This document shows, piece after piece, positions 16,693 through 25,987 of a DNA stretch of 64,000 nucleotides; position 1 is the stretch's first letter, and every line of letters begins with the position of its first letter. The DNA comes from Geminisphaera colitermitum TAV2 (GTDB taxonomy: Bacteria; Verrucomicrobiota; Verrucomicrobiia; Opitutales; Opitutaceae). The notes beneath the pieces are model-generated. The model was not told the DNA's origin, did no database searches, and saw only the letters and a program-made list of their open reading frames with translations. Location: contig NZ_ABEA03000176.1 of assembly GCF_000171235.2 (NCBI RefSeq), forward strand, positions 1-64,000. The letters are read 5' to 3'. Made by a program: the position numbers and the translations under genes.

Positions 16693-17601
16693 GTGAGCAT
16701 CGAACACCTCGTCATCCTCGCCCCCGGTTTGCTGGGGGGCTCCGTGGCCATGGCGGCACGCGCCCGCGGACTGGCCCGGCGCATCACCCTGTGGTCGCGC
16801 CGACCGGAGACACGCGCGGAGTTGAGGTGCCAGCCTTGGTGCGACGCCGTGGCGGCGACGCCGGAGGAGGCGGTGCGCGAGGCGGGAGGGAGCGGCGGAG
16901 GGGGCGGGAGGTCGCTGGTGGTGCTGGCTGCCCCGGTGGAGGCGATCATCGAACTGGCCGGACGGATCGCGCCTCATGTGCCCGCAGGGACGTGGGTGAC
17001 GGACGTGGGCAGTGTGAAGGCACGGGTGTGCCGCGAGGCGGCGGCGGCGTTGCAAGAGGCGGCGCGCGGCGCGGGCTCCGGGCGCGAGGCGGTGTTTGTC
17101 GGGTCGCATCCGATGGCCGGTGGCGAGAAGACGGGCTGGATTCACGGGAGCGCGACCTTGTTTGAAAAACGGATGTGCTTTGTGACGCCGTTGCCGGGCA
17201 CGCCTGATGAGGCGGTTCGCGGAGTGAGCCAGTTCTGGCGGGATGCGGGGAGCACGGTGACCACCTTGCCACCCGAGCAGCACGACGAGGTGGTGGCGCA
17301 CATCAGTCACATGCCGCAGGCCGTGGCCACGGTGCTGGCGAATGCGCTGGCGGGACGCCCCGGCGAGTGGCGGCATCTGGCGGGCAACGGCCTGCGCGAC
17401 ACGACCCGGATCGCCGCCAGTGATGCGACGATGTGGGTGGAGATTTTTCAGCAAAATCGCGACCCGGTGCTGCGCGCGCTGGAGCGGTTTCAAACGCAGT
17501 TGCAGGACTTTCAGGCGGCGCTGGCCAGCCACGACTGGAACGCCGTCCGGCAGCAACTGGAGCAGGGCAAGGCGTGGCGCGACGGGTTCCGTCCGCAATG
17601 A
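16693..17601 (+). CDS. tyrA: Prephenate/arogenate dehydrogenase
   Basis: Oxidative decarboxylation step of tyrosine synthesis. The GTG at 16693 starts MSIEHLVILAPGLLGGSVAMAARARGL, so the Rossmann glycines are kept as PGLLGGS. Downstream, VGSHPMAGGEKTGW contains the conserved histidine and glycine loop, followed by HDEVVAHISHMPQAVATVLANAL and NGLRDTTRIAASDATMWVEIFQQNRD, all diagnostic of the family. The length is 302 residues with no chorismate mutase or ACT domain. The longer frame from 16534 overlaps the neighbouring gene's start and is rejected. priA follows 41 bp downstream. Confidence 0.9.
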   Translation: MSIEHLVILAPGLLGGSVAMAARARGLARRITLWSRRPETRAELRCQPWCDAVAATPEEAVREAGGSGGGGGRSLVVLAAPVEAIIELAGRIAPHVPAGTWVTDVGSVKARVCREAAAALQEAARGAGSGREAVFVGSHPMAGGEKTGWIHGSATLFEKRMCFVTPLPGTPDEAVRGVSQFWRDAGSTVTTLPPEQHDEVVAHISHMPQAVATVLANALAGRPGEWRHLAGNGLRDTTRIAASDATMWVEIFQQNRDPVLRALERFQTQLQDFQAALASHDWNAVRQQLEQGKAWRDGFRPQ

Positions 17602-17642
17602 GCGCTGCGCTGGCAACAACGGGCAAGCACCCTGCAACGACC

Positions 17643-19953
17643 ATGATGACCGTTGGCGTTCATCCGCTCGCTGGCTTTGACAAACTCCTGCACTACCGCG
17701 CGCCGGAGTCTCTGCGCGAACAGGCGCAGGTCGGGATGCTGGTGCGCGTGCCGATCCTCAATGGTCTGCGACTCGGCATCGTCGGCGAGATGCTGGAGAT
17801 CGGAGAGGGGGGGGGGGGGCTGGATTTTCCGGTCGAAAAACTCAAAACGCTCTCCGCCTTCGTGTATCCATTCCCCGCGTTGCCGCCCGACTTGTTGCAA
17901 CTGGCGCGTTGGATGGCGGGCTATTACGCCGCGCCGCTCGACGGAATCATCGAAACAATGTTGCCTGCCGCCGTGCGCCACGCCGCGGGTTTGAAATACG
18001 AAAAATATCTCTCCCTCGCCGCGCCTCCCTCCCCCCCCCCCCCCCCCCCCGGCCACGTCCGCCGCGCCGCTCGATGCGGAGGAATTTGCGCGGCTCGAAC
18101 ACCGCGCCCCCGCGCAAGCGAAGTTGTATCGGTTTCTTCGTGACCAATTTCGCCCGCAAAAAAAGTCCCTCGTTCTCTCGCGCCTCGGCATCACGGCGGC
18201 GGCATGCAACGCGCTCGTGAAACGCGGCCTGATCCGCGAAGAAACGCGCCGCGTGGAACGCGTTGCCTATGCCGACGACTGGGCAACTGGCGAGTCCGTG
18301 GCCGCGCTCCCGCACAATCTCAACGACGAACAACAAACCGCTGCAGACGCCCTGCGCGCCTCGCTCGCCGCGCGTCAGTTTGGCGTCACACTGCTGCACG
18401 GCGTCACTGGCTCGGGCAAAACCGAGGTGTATTTACGCGCCGTGCACGACGCCTTGGCGGATGGCGGCGGCGTGGTGTTTCTCGTGCCCGAAGTCGCGCT
18501 CACCCCGCAGACCGTGGCGCGCTTGCGCGGACGCCTCGAAGCCATTGCGCCCGGCCACAACGTGGTCGTCTGGCATAGTCACCTCAGCGACGGCGAACGC
18601 ATGGACGGCTGGCTCGCGCTCGCAACCGGCGAAGCGCGCGTGGTCGTGGGGGCGCGCTCCGCCATTTTTGCCCCCGTGCGCAATCTCCGCCTCATCGTCG
18701 TCGATGAAGAACACGAGCCCGCCTACAAGCAGGACGAAACACCGCGCTACCACGGACGCGACGTGGCCGTGATGCGCGCCAAACTCGCGGGCGCGCACTG
18801 TCTGCTCGGCTCCGCCACGCCCTCGCTCGAAACCCACGCCAACGCCAAGGCCGGAAAATATTCGCTGCTTCGCCTCACCAAACGCATCGACACACGCCAA
18901 CTCCCGCACATCGAGATCGTGGACCTGCGCATCGAGGCCATGCAAAATCGCGGCTTCACGACGCTCTCCAAAAAACTCGTCAACGCCATGCAAGCGCGTT
19001 TCGAGCGGCGCGAGCAGACGATCCTCTTTCTCAACCGCCGCGGTTACTCCAGCGCCATGCAATGCCGCAAGTGCGGCCACGTCGAGGAGTGCCCGCATTG
19101 CAGCGTATCGCTGACCTATCATCGCAGCGACGAAACCCTGCGGTGTCATCTTTGTGGATACCAGAAAACCGCCCCGCTCGTGTGTCCCAACGCCACCTGT
19201 CGCGCGCCCGACATTCGCTGGCGCGGCATGGGCACGCAACGCGTCGAAGAAGCCGTGCGTCGCGTCCTTCCCCATGCGCGTATCGAAAGAATGGATGCAG
19301 ACACGATGCAGAAAAAAAACCGCTTCCGTCAGCTCCTTTCCGAATTTCGCGCCGGCAAAATCGACCTCCTCGTTGGCACGCAGATGATCGGCAAGGGACT
19401 CGATTTTCCCAACGTCACGCTTGTTGGTCTCGTTGATGCGGACATCTCGATGCACATCCCCGATTTCCGCGCCAACGAACGCACCTTCCAACTTCTCGTG
19501 CAGGTGGCAGGCCGCGCCGGACGCGGCGACAGAGCCGGGGAAGTGATCGTGCAAACCTTCACGCCGCAGGCGGAGGCGATTCAGTTTTCGCGTCACGCCG
19601 ATTACGATGGTTTTGCCGAGGCCGAACTCAAAATGCGCAACGCGTTCGGATATCCTCCCGCGCGGCATTTGATCCACCATTTGTTTCGCGGTCCTAATCC
19701 GGAAAAGCTGCAATTTTTTTCCGAACAATGGGCCAAGCTCGTCGAGAAGGAATTGGGTGCGCGGGTCGAATTGCGCGGCCCGTCGCCGTGTCCGATTGAA
19801 AAGATCAAGGACGAGTATCGTTACCAACTCTGGTATTTCACGAATGCGAATGTCAGCGCCATCGTCGCCGACCTCGCGCGTTTGCGCGCCACCTTCGCGT
19901 GGCCGGAGCAACTGGTGCAGGTGATCGACGTCGATCCGGTCAACTTGAGTTGA
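17643..19953 (+). pseudogene. priA: Primosomal helicase PriA, frameshifted at a C tract
   Basis: PriA restarts collapsed replication forks. The frame from the ATG at 17643 encodes the N-terminal DNA-binding part (VPILNGLRLGIVGE, LARWMAGYYAAPLDGIIETMLP) and then meets 20 C (18031-18050), after which it is out of register. The +1 frame resumes immediately (PLDAEEFARLEHRAPAQAKL) and continues through Walker A (GVTGSGKTEVYL), DEEH, the zinc-binding cysteines (CRKCGHVEECPHC, CHLCGY) and the helicase motifs to 19953. Losing one C would join the halves. An essential gene being broken suggests a length error or a slippery, population-mixed tract rather than decay. A second tract of about 13 G (17807-17819) is in frame. 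Confidence 0.9.
18031..18050 (+). repeat. 20-nt C homopolymer breaking priA
   Basis: Twenty uninterrupted C follow GCGCCTCCCT. The tract lies between the PriA N-terminal and helicase domains in a low-complexity Pro/Ala linker, where variable proline number would be tolerated. As written it shifts frame. Confidence 0.9.
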
Positions 19954-19975
19954 TTTGGAGGGCGGGTCTCCCGAC

Positions 19976-20110
19976 CTATACGCGCTAACATCTTTTCAAT
20001 CGCCACGCATTTCTTGAGATTATTTCAGCAGAAAACAGCGATTTTTAGATTTAAAAGGCTGGTTTGAATCAAAAAATGAAGAAAAAAACGAAACATGTTA
20101 GCGCGTATAG
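19976..20110. mobile_element. MITE 1 (135 bp, related to the IS4 element)
   Basis: Perfect 16-bp terminal inverted repeats CTATACGCGCTAACAT enclose 103 bp without an ORF. The flanks GTCTCCCGAC (19966-19975) and GTCTCCTGAC (20111-20120) form a 10-bp target duplication with one mismatch. The termini match those of the transposase-bearing element at 20326-21651, so that element probably mobilises it. Confidence 0.88.
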
Positions 20111-20325
20111 GTCTCCTGACCCGCCAGACGCGGCTTTGCCGCGCCCATCCGAAATATCTCACGCGGAGCCGCGGAGAAGAAAACAGCAGGATTTCCCGCA
20201 ACGGCGCGACGGATGCCACGCTGAGGGGGTACCCGCAGGCTGATGGCGTTGCGCCCGTTGCGCCGTAGCGGGAAATTTTGATTACTTCGGTTTTGGCGCA
20301 GCCCTTGGAGGGCGGGTCTCCCGAC
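20111..20325. other. Palindrome remnant and repeats between MITE 1 and IS4
   Basis: This stretch holds the right part of a GGAGGGCGGG-type palindrome (GACGCGGCTTTGCCGCGCC), a CACGCGGAGCCGCGGAGA word, a partial hairpin (TTTCCCGCAACGGCGC against GCGCCGTAGCGGGAAA, about 20190-20277) and the left arm of the next palindrome (20307-20325). No gene is seen. Confidence 0.6.
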
Positions 20326-21651
20326 CTATACGCGCTAACATGTTGTCTTTACATGGGAGGAGGAAACGGGTAGATAGGTGGGATGAAAAAGACATGGATG
20401 ACGGAAGAGTGGGGGCTGGTGAAGGGGCTGCTGCCGGAAGGGTGGGAGGTGGCGGCCAGGGAGCAAGGAGCGTTCAAGCAGGCCAAGGGGATAAGAACGG
20501 CGGAGGAGTTGCTCAGGCTGATATTGATGCACGCTGGGAGCGGGCTGTCGTTGAGGCATGCGGTGGCGAGGGGGGCGGCGGCAGGGTTGCCGGAGGTCTC
20601 GGATGTGGCGTTGCTCAAGAGGCTGAGGAACGCGGAGGGTTGGCTGAGGTGGATGAGCGTAAGGTTGCTTGAGCAGCAGGCCGGACAGCCGAGGTGGTCG
20701 AGATTGCCGGAAGGGTGGACGGCGGTGGCGGTGGACAGCACGACCATAGAGGAATCCGGAGCAAGCGGAACGGACTGGAGACTGCATTATGCGATCGGAC
20801 TGCCCAGCCTGTTTTGCGAACAGGCCGAACTGACCGACAACAAGGGGGGCGAAAGTCTGTGCCGTTACAAGGTGCGCAAGGGGGATTTGTTTTTGGGCGA
20901 CCGGAATTTTTGCCGAGCCCCGCAGATCAGGCATGTGATGGATCATCAGGGGGCGGTCCTGTTACGCTGGCACAGCACCAGTCTGCCCTTGTTTGACCAG
21001 CAGGGGCATGCGCTGGACGTTCCCGCATGGCTGGCCCAGTTGCGTTCCCGTCAGTGCTCCGAACTGCCCGTCTTCCTCAAGGACGGCACCGCCTTGCGCC
21101 TGTGCGCCCTTCGCGTCAGCCCACAGGCCGCCCAACGCGAACGAGCCAAAATCAGGCTCAGCGCCAAAAAAAACGGCCGCAAACCCTCCTGCCAGTGCCT
21201 GTGCATGGCTGATTACATTGTCGTTGTCACTTCCCTGCCCTCCTCTTGCCTGGACTCCCGCGGCATCCTCCAACTCTACCGCCTGCGCTGGCAGATCGAA
21301 CTGGCTTTCAAACGCCTCAAATCACTCCTGAACACTGGCCACGTCCCAAAAAAAGACCCCCTCAGCTCCCGCTCATGGCTCCAAGCCAAATTACTCACCT
21401 GCTTGCTCATCGAAAAATCCCTCCTCCAATCAGAGGTTTTTTCCCCCTGGGGATTCATCCTCCCTGACTAACTCCAGATGGACTGAGTTTGTCTTCGCTC
21501 GCGATTGTCTCCTCTCTTGTCTGGCCATCCCTCTCTCCCTAAGCCTCTTCCTTCTCTGCGGCCATCGCCTACGCGGTTCCCTCGGCTACCCTCCTCGCAA
21601 GCGCATCCCCCACCGTATCCTCATCAAATCTTAACATGTTAGCGCTTATAG
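20326..21651 (+). mobile_element. IS4-family insertion sequence
   Basis: 1326 bp with terminal repeats CTATACGCGCTAACATGTT on the left and one mismatch on the right, and a perfect 10-bp target duplication GTCTCCCGAC (20316-20325 and 21652-21661). A duplication of 9-12 bp is usual for IS4 elements. It inserted into a copy of the GGAGGGCGGG palindrome. It contains one transposase gene. Confidence 0.93.
20383..21471 (+). CDS. IS4-family DDE transposase
   Basis: 362 residues. The N-terminal region (RTAEELLRLILMHAGSGLSLR, SDVALLKRLRNAEGWLRW) is typical. The DDE aspartates are likely in VAVDSTTIE and LFLGDRNFC, and the glutamate in the conserved YRLRWQIELAFKRLKSLL (Y-x2-R-x2-E-x6-K signature region). 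The intact frame and matching ends suggest a functional source for the two MITEs nearby. Confidence 0.92.
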   Translation: MKKTWMTEEWGLVKGLLPEGWEVAAREQGAFKQAKGIRTAEELLRLILMHAGSGLSLRHAVARGAAAGLPEVSDVALLKRLRNAEGWLRWMSVRLLEQQAGQPRWSRLPEGWTAVAVDSTTIEESGASGTDWRLHYAIGLPSLFCEQAELTDNKGGESLCRYKVRKGDLFLGDRNFCRAPQIRHVMDHQGAVLLRWHSTSLPLFDQQGHALDVPAWLAQLRSRQCSELPVFLKDGTALRLCALRVSPQAAQRERAKIRLSAKKNGRKPSCQCLCMADYIVVVTSLPSSCLDSRGILQLYRLRWQIELAFKRLKSLLNTGHVPKKDPLSSRSWLQAKLLTCLLIEKSLLQSEVFSPWGFILPD

Positions 21652-21736
21652 GTCTCCCGACCCGCCAGACGCGGCGCAGCCGCGCCCATCCGGGATCGGA
21701 AGGGCGGCGTTGCACGCCGTCGGCGGGTCGGGAGAC
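21652..21736. repeat. 85-bp palindromic repeat, copy 1
   Basis: It begins GTCTCCCGACCCGCC and ends GGCGGGTCGGGAGAC, with inner hairpins GCGGCGCAGCCGC and GGCGTTGCACGCC. It matches 21872-21956 at all but one position by eye. Both ends contain the word into which the IS4 element and MITEs inserted. Confidence 0.85.
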
Positions 21737-21871
21737 CTATACGCGCTAACATGTTTCGTTTTTTTCTTCATTTTTTGATTCAAACCAGCCTTTTAAATCT
21801 AAAAATCGCTGTTTTCTGCTGAAATAATCTCAAGAAATGCGTGGCGATTGAAAAGATGTTAGCGCGTATAG
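21737..21871. mobile_element. MITE 2 (135 bp, inverted copy of MITE 1)
   Basis: Same length and termini as MITE 1 but in the opposite orientation; the interior is its reverse complement. The flanks are GTCGGGAGAC on the left and GTCTCCCGAC on the right. These are reverse complements rather than a direct duplication, so this copy was not simply inserted at its present site, or a rearrangement followed. Confidence 0.85.
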
Positions 21872-21965
21872 GTCTCCCGACCCGCCAGACGCGGCGTAGC
21901 CGCGCCCATCCGGGATCGGAAGGGCGGCGTTGCACGCCGTCGGCGGGTCGGGAGACCCGCCCTCC
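21872..21965. repeat. Palindromic repeat, copy 2
   Basis: The same 85-bp unit as copy 1, here followed by the normal end CCCGCCCTCC. It lies a few bases beyond the stop of the GH78-like gene and could serve as a transcription terminator for it. Confidence 0.8.
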
Positions 21966-21970
21966 AAAGG

Positions 21971-23746
21971 TCACCGCACTTCGACGCGGTGGTGGCCGCT
22001 CCATTCGCCGATGATGTGGAGTCGGCGTCCGTGGCGGGTTGCCTCAACGGAGCGTCCGTCGATTTGGACGGAGTTGTTACCGATGGCCGGGAGTTCAAGT
22101 CGGGCGCTGGTGCCGGGTGGAAGAGAGAAGGTGAGCGTGAAGGCGGCAGCGTCTTTCCGCCACTCAACCTCGACGGAACCCAGAGGTGTCGGGATCTTGC
22201 CGGAACAGGACGCGAGCGGGCCGGTGTGGGGGCGGATGCGGATGCGTTTCCAGCCGGGCGCGTCAGACTGCACACCGACGACGTAGCGCGGCAGCAGGTT
22301 GGCGGGCGCGGCACCCCAGGCGTGATTCCAGTCTTGGTTGGGTTTGTAGTGCTGGTCCCAGGCTTCCCATGTGAGCGTGGCACCGCTTTCGATCATGTGT
22401 TTCCAACTGCGGTCTCCGTCGGCAGTGATGAGGGCAAAGGCGGTTTCGTCGGCGTCGTTTTCGAAGAGGGTTTCGAGCAGGTATTGCGCGGCATAAACGG
22501 AGCAGGCCATGCCTTTGCCAGTGAGAAAGGCGACGAGGGCGTCGCGGTGTTGCGCAGGCGCGAGGCCGAAGGCGAGGGGGAAGAGGTTGGCATGGAGTGA
22601 GGCGTGGTCGGTGCCTTCGCCGTCGCGGTAGAGGCCGCGGGCGGGATCGAAGAGGTGGCGTTGGAAGGCTGCGCCGGTGGTGCGGGCGCGCGCATCGAAG
22701 GCGTCGGCGTCGGCGGTTTTGCCGAGGGCGCGGGCGAGTTCGGACATGAGGGCGAGGGCGCGCAGATGGAAGGCGTTGACCACGGTGTTGACGGGCGTGA
22801 ACACGTAGCCGTCACGTTCGCCTGGGGGCCAGTCAACGATGTCGTTTTTGATTTGGTCGGGGTTGCTGGCAATGAGGCCATCGGGCCGGGCGCGTTCGAG
22901 GAGAAGTTTTGTTTTGAGGGATTCGTAGCGGGCGGCAACCCAAGTGGTGTCGCCGGTGTGGCGCCAGTCGGCGTGGGCAACGAACACCATGTGCGGAGCC
23001 CATTCCGTGGACCGGGTGGGGCGTTGCATCAGGTAGTCAAAGGTGTCGCGCGGCATGCTGAAATCGTGGTCGCAGGCGTAGTGGCTGAGCTGGTTGAGGT
23101 AAGTGTCGGCCTCGTAGGGGCGACGTTCGCGGTCGCCGTCAACATACACGCCAGCGAAGGTGGTGGCCTTGATGGTGTAGCGGCAGAGTTCCCAAATGCG
23201 GTCGAGCAGGGGATTGGAGGAGGCAAAGGCGGCGGCGCTGTCGTCCCAGGTTTTGGTGTAGATTGAGCGGCGGCGGACGACGGGCGGCGCGGCGTCTGCG
23301 GGCCATCCTTCGATCTCGACCCAGCGGAAGGGCAGCACAATGCCCCACTCGGGTGGGAGAAGGACGGCGAGTTCGTTGGTGTTTCTTTCGTCGGCGGAGG
23401 TTTCGATGACGAGGGGGAGGGGGGGGGAGGGGAGGGCGTCGCCGTCGAGGGTGACGGTGGTGCTTTGATAGCGCACGGAGCCGGGCGGCTGGCGGTCGAT
23501 GCGTCCGTTGGCGAAGGCTTCGCCAAAGTGCACGACGATTTTGCCTGTCACGCCAGCGGGCGGGGCGAATTCCAAGTTGCCGAAGGCCACGCGGCCGAAG
23601 TCGATCAGCAGAACGCCGGGGGCGGGCGTCGAGAGGCTTGCGGGTTTTTCAAGGAAGATGCCGCAGGGATGCACAGCAGGCATGACGCGTTCGGGTAGGG
23701 AGGGCGGAGTGTGTTCGGGAGCGGGAGCAGTGGCGGGTCGGGTCAT
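21971..23746 (-). CDS. Alpha-L-rhamnosidase-like glycoside hydrolase (GH78 type)
   Basis: 591 residues without a signal peptide. A beta-rich N-terminal part (LLIDFGRVAFGNLEFAPPAGVTGKIVVHFGEA) is followed by an (alpha/alpha)6-barrel-like region starting near FASSNPLLDRIWELCRYTIKATTFAGVYVDGDRERRPYEADTY. The DGDRERR segment matches the place of the DCPxRDER acid motif in GH78 enzymes. W-rich later segments (TLTWEAWDQHYKPNQDWNHAWGAAP) also fit. It probably removes terminal deoxyhexoses from plant-type polysaccharides; the substrate is inferred from family only. It lies alone, between the mobile-element nest and a DUF1275 gene. Confidence 0.82.
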   Translation of the reverse strand: MTRPATAPAPEHTPPSLPERVMPAVHPCGIFLEKPASLSTPAPGVLLIDFGRVAFGNLEFAPPAGVTGKIVVHFGEAFANGRIDRQPPGSVRYQSTTVTLDGDALPSPPLPLVIETSADERNTNELAVLLPPEWGIVLPFRWVEIEGWPADAAPPVVRRRSIYTKTWDDSAAAFASSNPLLDRIWELCRYTIKATTFAGVYVDGDRERRPYEADTYLNQLSHYACDHDFSMPRDTFDYLMQRPTRSTEWAPHMVFVAHADWRHTGDTTWVAARYESLKTKLLLERARPDGLIASNPDQIKNDIVDWPPGERDGYVFTPVNTVVNAFHLRALALMSELARALGKTADADAFDARARTTGAAFQRHLFDPARGLYRDGEGTDHASLHANLFPLAFGLAPAQHRDALVAFLTGKGMACSVYAAQYLLETLFENDADETAFALITADGDRSWKHMIESGATLTWEAWDQHYKPNQDWNHAWGAAPANLLPRYVVGVQSDAPGWKRIRIRPHTGPLASCSGKIPTPLGSVEVEWRKDAAAFTLTFSLPPGTSARLELPAIGNNSVQIDGRSVEATRHGRRLHIIGEWSGHHRVEVR

Positions 23747-23842
23747 GGGAAGCGAGGATGGAAGGGGAAAAACAAAATTTTGGAGTGCGGTGATTTATAG
23801 CCAATTTTGATGGGGCACTTTAGCACGCCGTCCTGCGTCACG

Positions 23843-24664
23843 TCAGGCGGCTGGTTTGCTGCTGAGCGCAGTTTGTTTCGTGCGTGTCTTTTTCTGGTGT
23901 CGGCGTTCGGCGGCGAGTTTGCGGCGGGTGATCCAGAGGTTGTGCTTCTGGCGTTCACGATGTTTTTTCACCATGTAGATCACGCCGCAGGCTCCGCAGA
24001 CGACGCCGGGGACGAGGAGCGCGTTGTAATTGATCAGGTTGAACAATAGCGCCCCGGCTATGCCGCCCAGCGTGAAGCCGACCAGCAACGATAGGTGCAG
24101 GCGCACGCGGATCCATTCGACGGGCTGGCGGCGCAGGAGGTGCCCGAGGGCAATGCCGAGGTCGGTGACAATGCCGGTCATGTGCGTGGTGCGCACGATG
24201 GCTCCGCTGTAGGTGGTCGCCATGCCGTTTTGCAATCCGCAGGCGGTCGAGGCAAGGTAGTCGCCCGTGATGCTGCCGCGGTTGAGATACCATACGGCGA
24301 GAAAGAGCAACGCGGCTTCGCCAGTCAGAATCGCCCCGTAGCGGCGTCCGAGTTTGAGCGTGGTTTCGCGGAGGGTGTAGCTGCTGACGACGCACCCGAT
24401 GAAAAAGAAAAAGACCACGCATAGCGCGTTGAACGCGCCGGGCAGGTTGTTGCGCGCAAATTGGGTGCCGACAAGTGTGAGCGTGCCGGTGAGGTGGGTG
24501 ATCGCCTGATGGCCGAGTCCGAGCCAGCCAACGGCGTTGATGCAACCGGCGCCAAGGGTGAGCAAAAATCCTCCCAAGGCGATCCACGGTGGAAGGTACT
24601 TCGGCTTCATGGCCGGTTTGATGACGGTGAGTTTAGGTGATGCCACGGCTGGTTGGGCGGACAT
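23843..24664 (-). CDS. YoaK/DUF1275 family membrane protein
   Basis: The ATG at 24664 gives 273 residues; the longer frame runs antisense to hemH codons and is rejected. At least six hydrophobic segments are visible (ALGGFLLTLGAGCINAVGWL, AFNALCVVFFFFIGCVVSSY, AALLFLAVWYL, LVGFTLGGIAGALLFNLI). GHQAITHLTGTLT and RTTHMTGIVTDLGIALG are characteristic of the DUF1275 family. The tail is very basic (KKHRERQKHN...KKTRTKQ). The function is unknown. It starts 5 bp after the hemH stop and is probably cotranscribed. Confidence 0.85.
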   Translation of the reverse strand: MSAQPAVASPKLTVIKPAMKPKYLPPWIALGGFLLTLGAGCINAVGWLGLGHQAITHLTGTLTLVGTQFARNNLPGAFNALCVVFFFFIGCVVSSYTLRETTLKLGRRYGAILTGEAALLFLAVWYLNRGSITGDYLASTACGLQNGMATTYSGAIVRTTHMTGIVTDLGIALGHLLRRQPVEWIRVRLHLSLLVGFTLGGIAGALLFNLINYNALLVPGVVCGACGVIYMVKKHRERQKHNLWITRRKLAAERRHQKKTRTKQTALSSKPAA

Positions 24665-24669
24665 TGCAA

Positions 24670-25908
24670 TCAGACTGCGGCAGCGGGGGCGTTCGACGCA
24701 ACAGGGGTCAATTCGCGGGCGGCCTCGCGGAGATGTGTGGCGGTTGGGGTTTCTCCGGAGAGCCAGGCGCGCACGCGGGCGGCGAGAAATTGGATATAGG
24801 CCGGGGAATCGTTGAGGCAGGGAACGTGTTGAAAGGTTTCGCCGCCGGCGTGGAGAAACAATTCGCGTCCTGCCACGGCGATTTCCTCCAGGGTTTCCAG
24901 GCAGTCGGCGACAAAGGCGGGGGTGAGGACGACGATGCGCTTTTTGCCTTCGGCGGCGAGGCGCTTGAGTTCGTGGTCGGTATAGGGCGTGAGCCAGGGT
25001 TCGCCCGCCAGTCGCGATTGAAACGAGATGGACCATTTGCCGTCGGGCAGTCCGGCGCGGCGGACGAGGGCTTGCGTGGTCTTGGTGATTTGGGCGCGGT
25101 AACAGGTTTCCTGGATGGGGCTGCACGTGTTGCAACAATCAGGCACCGTCAGGCAGTGGGCTTTGCTCGAATCGGCTTTGCGCAGGTGGCGTTGCGGGAT
25201 GCCGTGATAGGAAAAGAGGACGTGGTCAAAGGGAGGGGTGTTATTATTAAGCAGGAAGGGCCGGGAAACTTCGTGGAGTGCCGTGATGTAATCGTGATCC
25301 TGATAAAAGGGCCGCACGCATTGGATGCGCAGGGGGGGGGGGGGGGGGGGAGGGGCAATTTCAGTGTCGAGCAACATTGCTTTGTCGAACGCGGCTCCGG
25401 CTTGCGCGGCCAGACGGGCGGCCTCCTCGTAAACTTTCACCACCACGGTTTCCCACGAGGACATGGCGTAGTGCGGATATTGGGGAAACAACAACAGTTC
25501 CTCGACGCCGGCCTTGATAATGGTCTCCAGCACCGAGGCGATGGACGGACGTCCGTAGCGCATGGCGAGGAAAACGAGCGGCGGCGCGGCGGGATCGGCA
25601 TCGTTATTGGCCGGGGGGGGGGAGGGGGGGGATGCGCGGAGCGCCTCGACGAGTTTTTTTTGCACGCTCTCCGACGTGACGACGAGAGGTGAGCCGGATT
25701 TGGTCCATATCTGCTGGTAGGCGTGGGCGGACTTGGGGGCGCGGAAGGGGGTGATAATGCCATTGACGAGCAGCCAGCGGAAGGGCTGGGCGGGCTTGTC
25801 GATGACGCGTTCGTCGCCGAGAAATTCGCGCAGGTAACGACGCACATCAGAGACTCGCGTGGAGTCGGGAGAACCGAGGTTGACGAGGAGGACGGCGCGC
25901 TTGGACAT
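24670..25908 (-). CDS. hemH: Ferrochelatase
   Basis: Inserts iron into protoporphyrin IX, the last step of protoheme synthesis. The ATG at 25908 (MSKRAVLLVNLGSPDS) is preferred over a start 14 codons upstream. The active-site histidine lies in VLFSYHGIPQRH, and the glutamate region is FQSRLAGEPWLTPYT. NPDCC-like CNTCSPIQETC cysteines could bind a cluster. Two proline runs interrupt the usual sequence: one from 19 G on the plus strand (25332-25350) in the stretch LLDTEIAPPPPPPPLRIQ, and a shorter one near 25612-25630. Both are in frame here. hemB is at 48805, unlinked. Confidence 0.94.
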   Translation of the reverse strand: MSKRAVLLVNLGSPDSTRVSDVRRYLREFLGDERVIDKPAQPFRWLLVNGIITPFRAPKSAHAYQQIWTKSGSPLVVTSESVQKKLVEALRASPPSPPPANNDADPAAPPLVFLAMRYGRPSIASVLETIIKAGVEELLLFPQYPHYAMSSWETVVVKVYEEAARLAAQAGAAFDKAMLLDTEIAPPPPPPPLRIQCVRPFYQDHDYITALHEVSRPFLLNNNTPPFDHVLFSYHGIPQRHLRKADSSKAHCLTVPDCCNTCSPIQETCYRAQITKTTQALVRRAGLPDGKWSISFQSRLAGEPWLTPYTDHELKRLAAEGKKRIVVLTPAFVADCLETLEEIAVAGRELFLHAGGETFQHVPCLNDSPAYIQFLAARVRAWLSGETPTATHLREAARELTPVASNAPAAAV

Positions 25909-25987
25909 AGGACAAAGGTCCACGAGGCAGCACAAAGCCGGGCCTGTCAACGCGGGGCCGGGCGGAAATCAGGACGGAAATCGAACG

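Noticed and set aside
18433-19911. 492-codon minus-strand frame opposite priA
   Set aside because: Shadow of the PriA helicase domain, whose Walker and zinc motifs are on the plus strand.
24665-25138. N-terminal extension of the DUF1275 gene into hemH
   Set aside because: The extra residues are Arg/Pro/His-rich and overlap hemH codons; the membrane protein starts at 24664.
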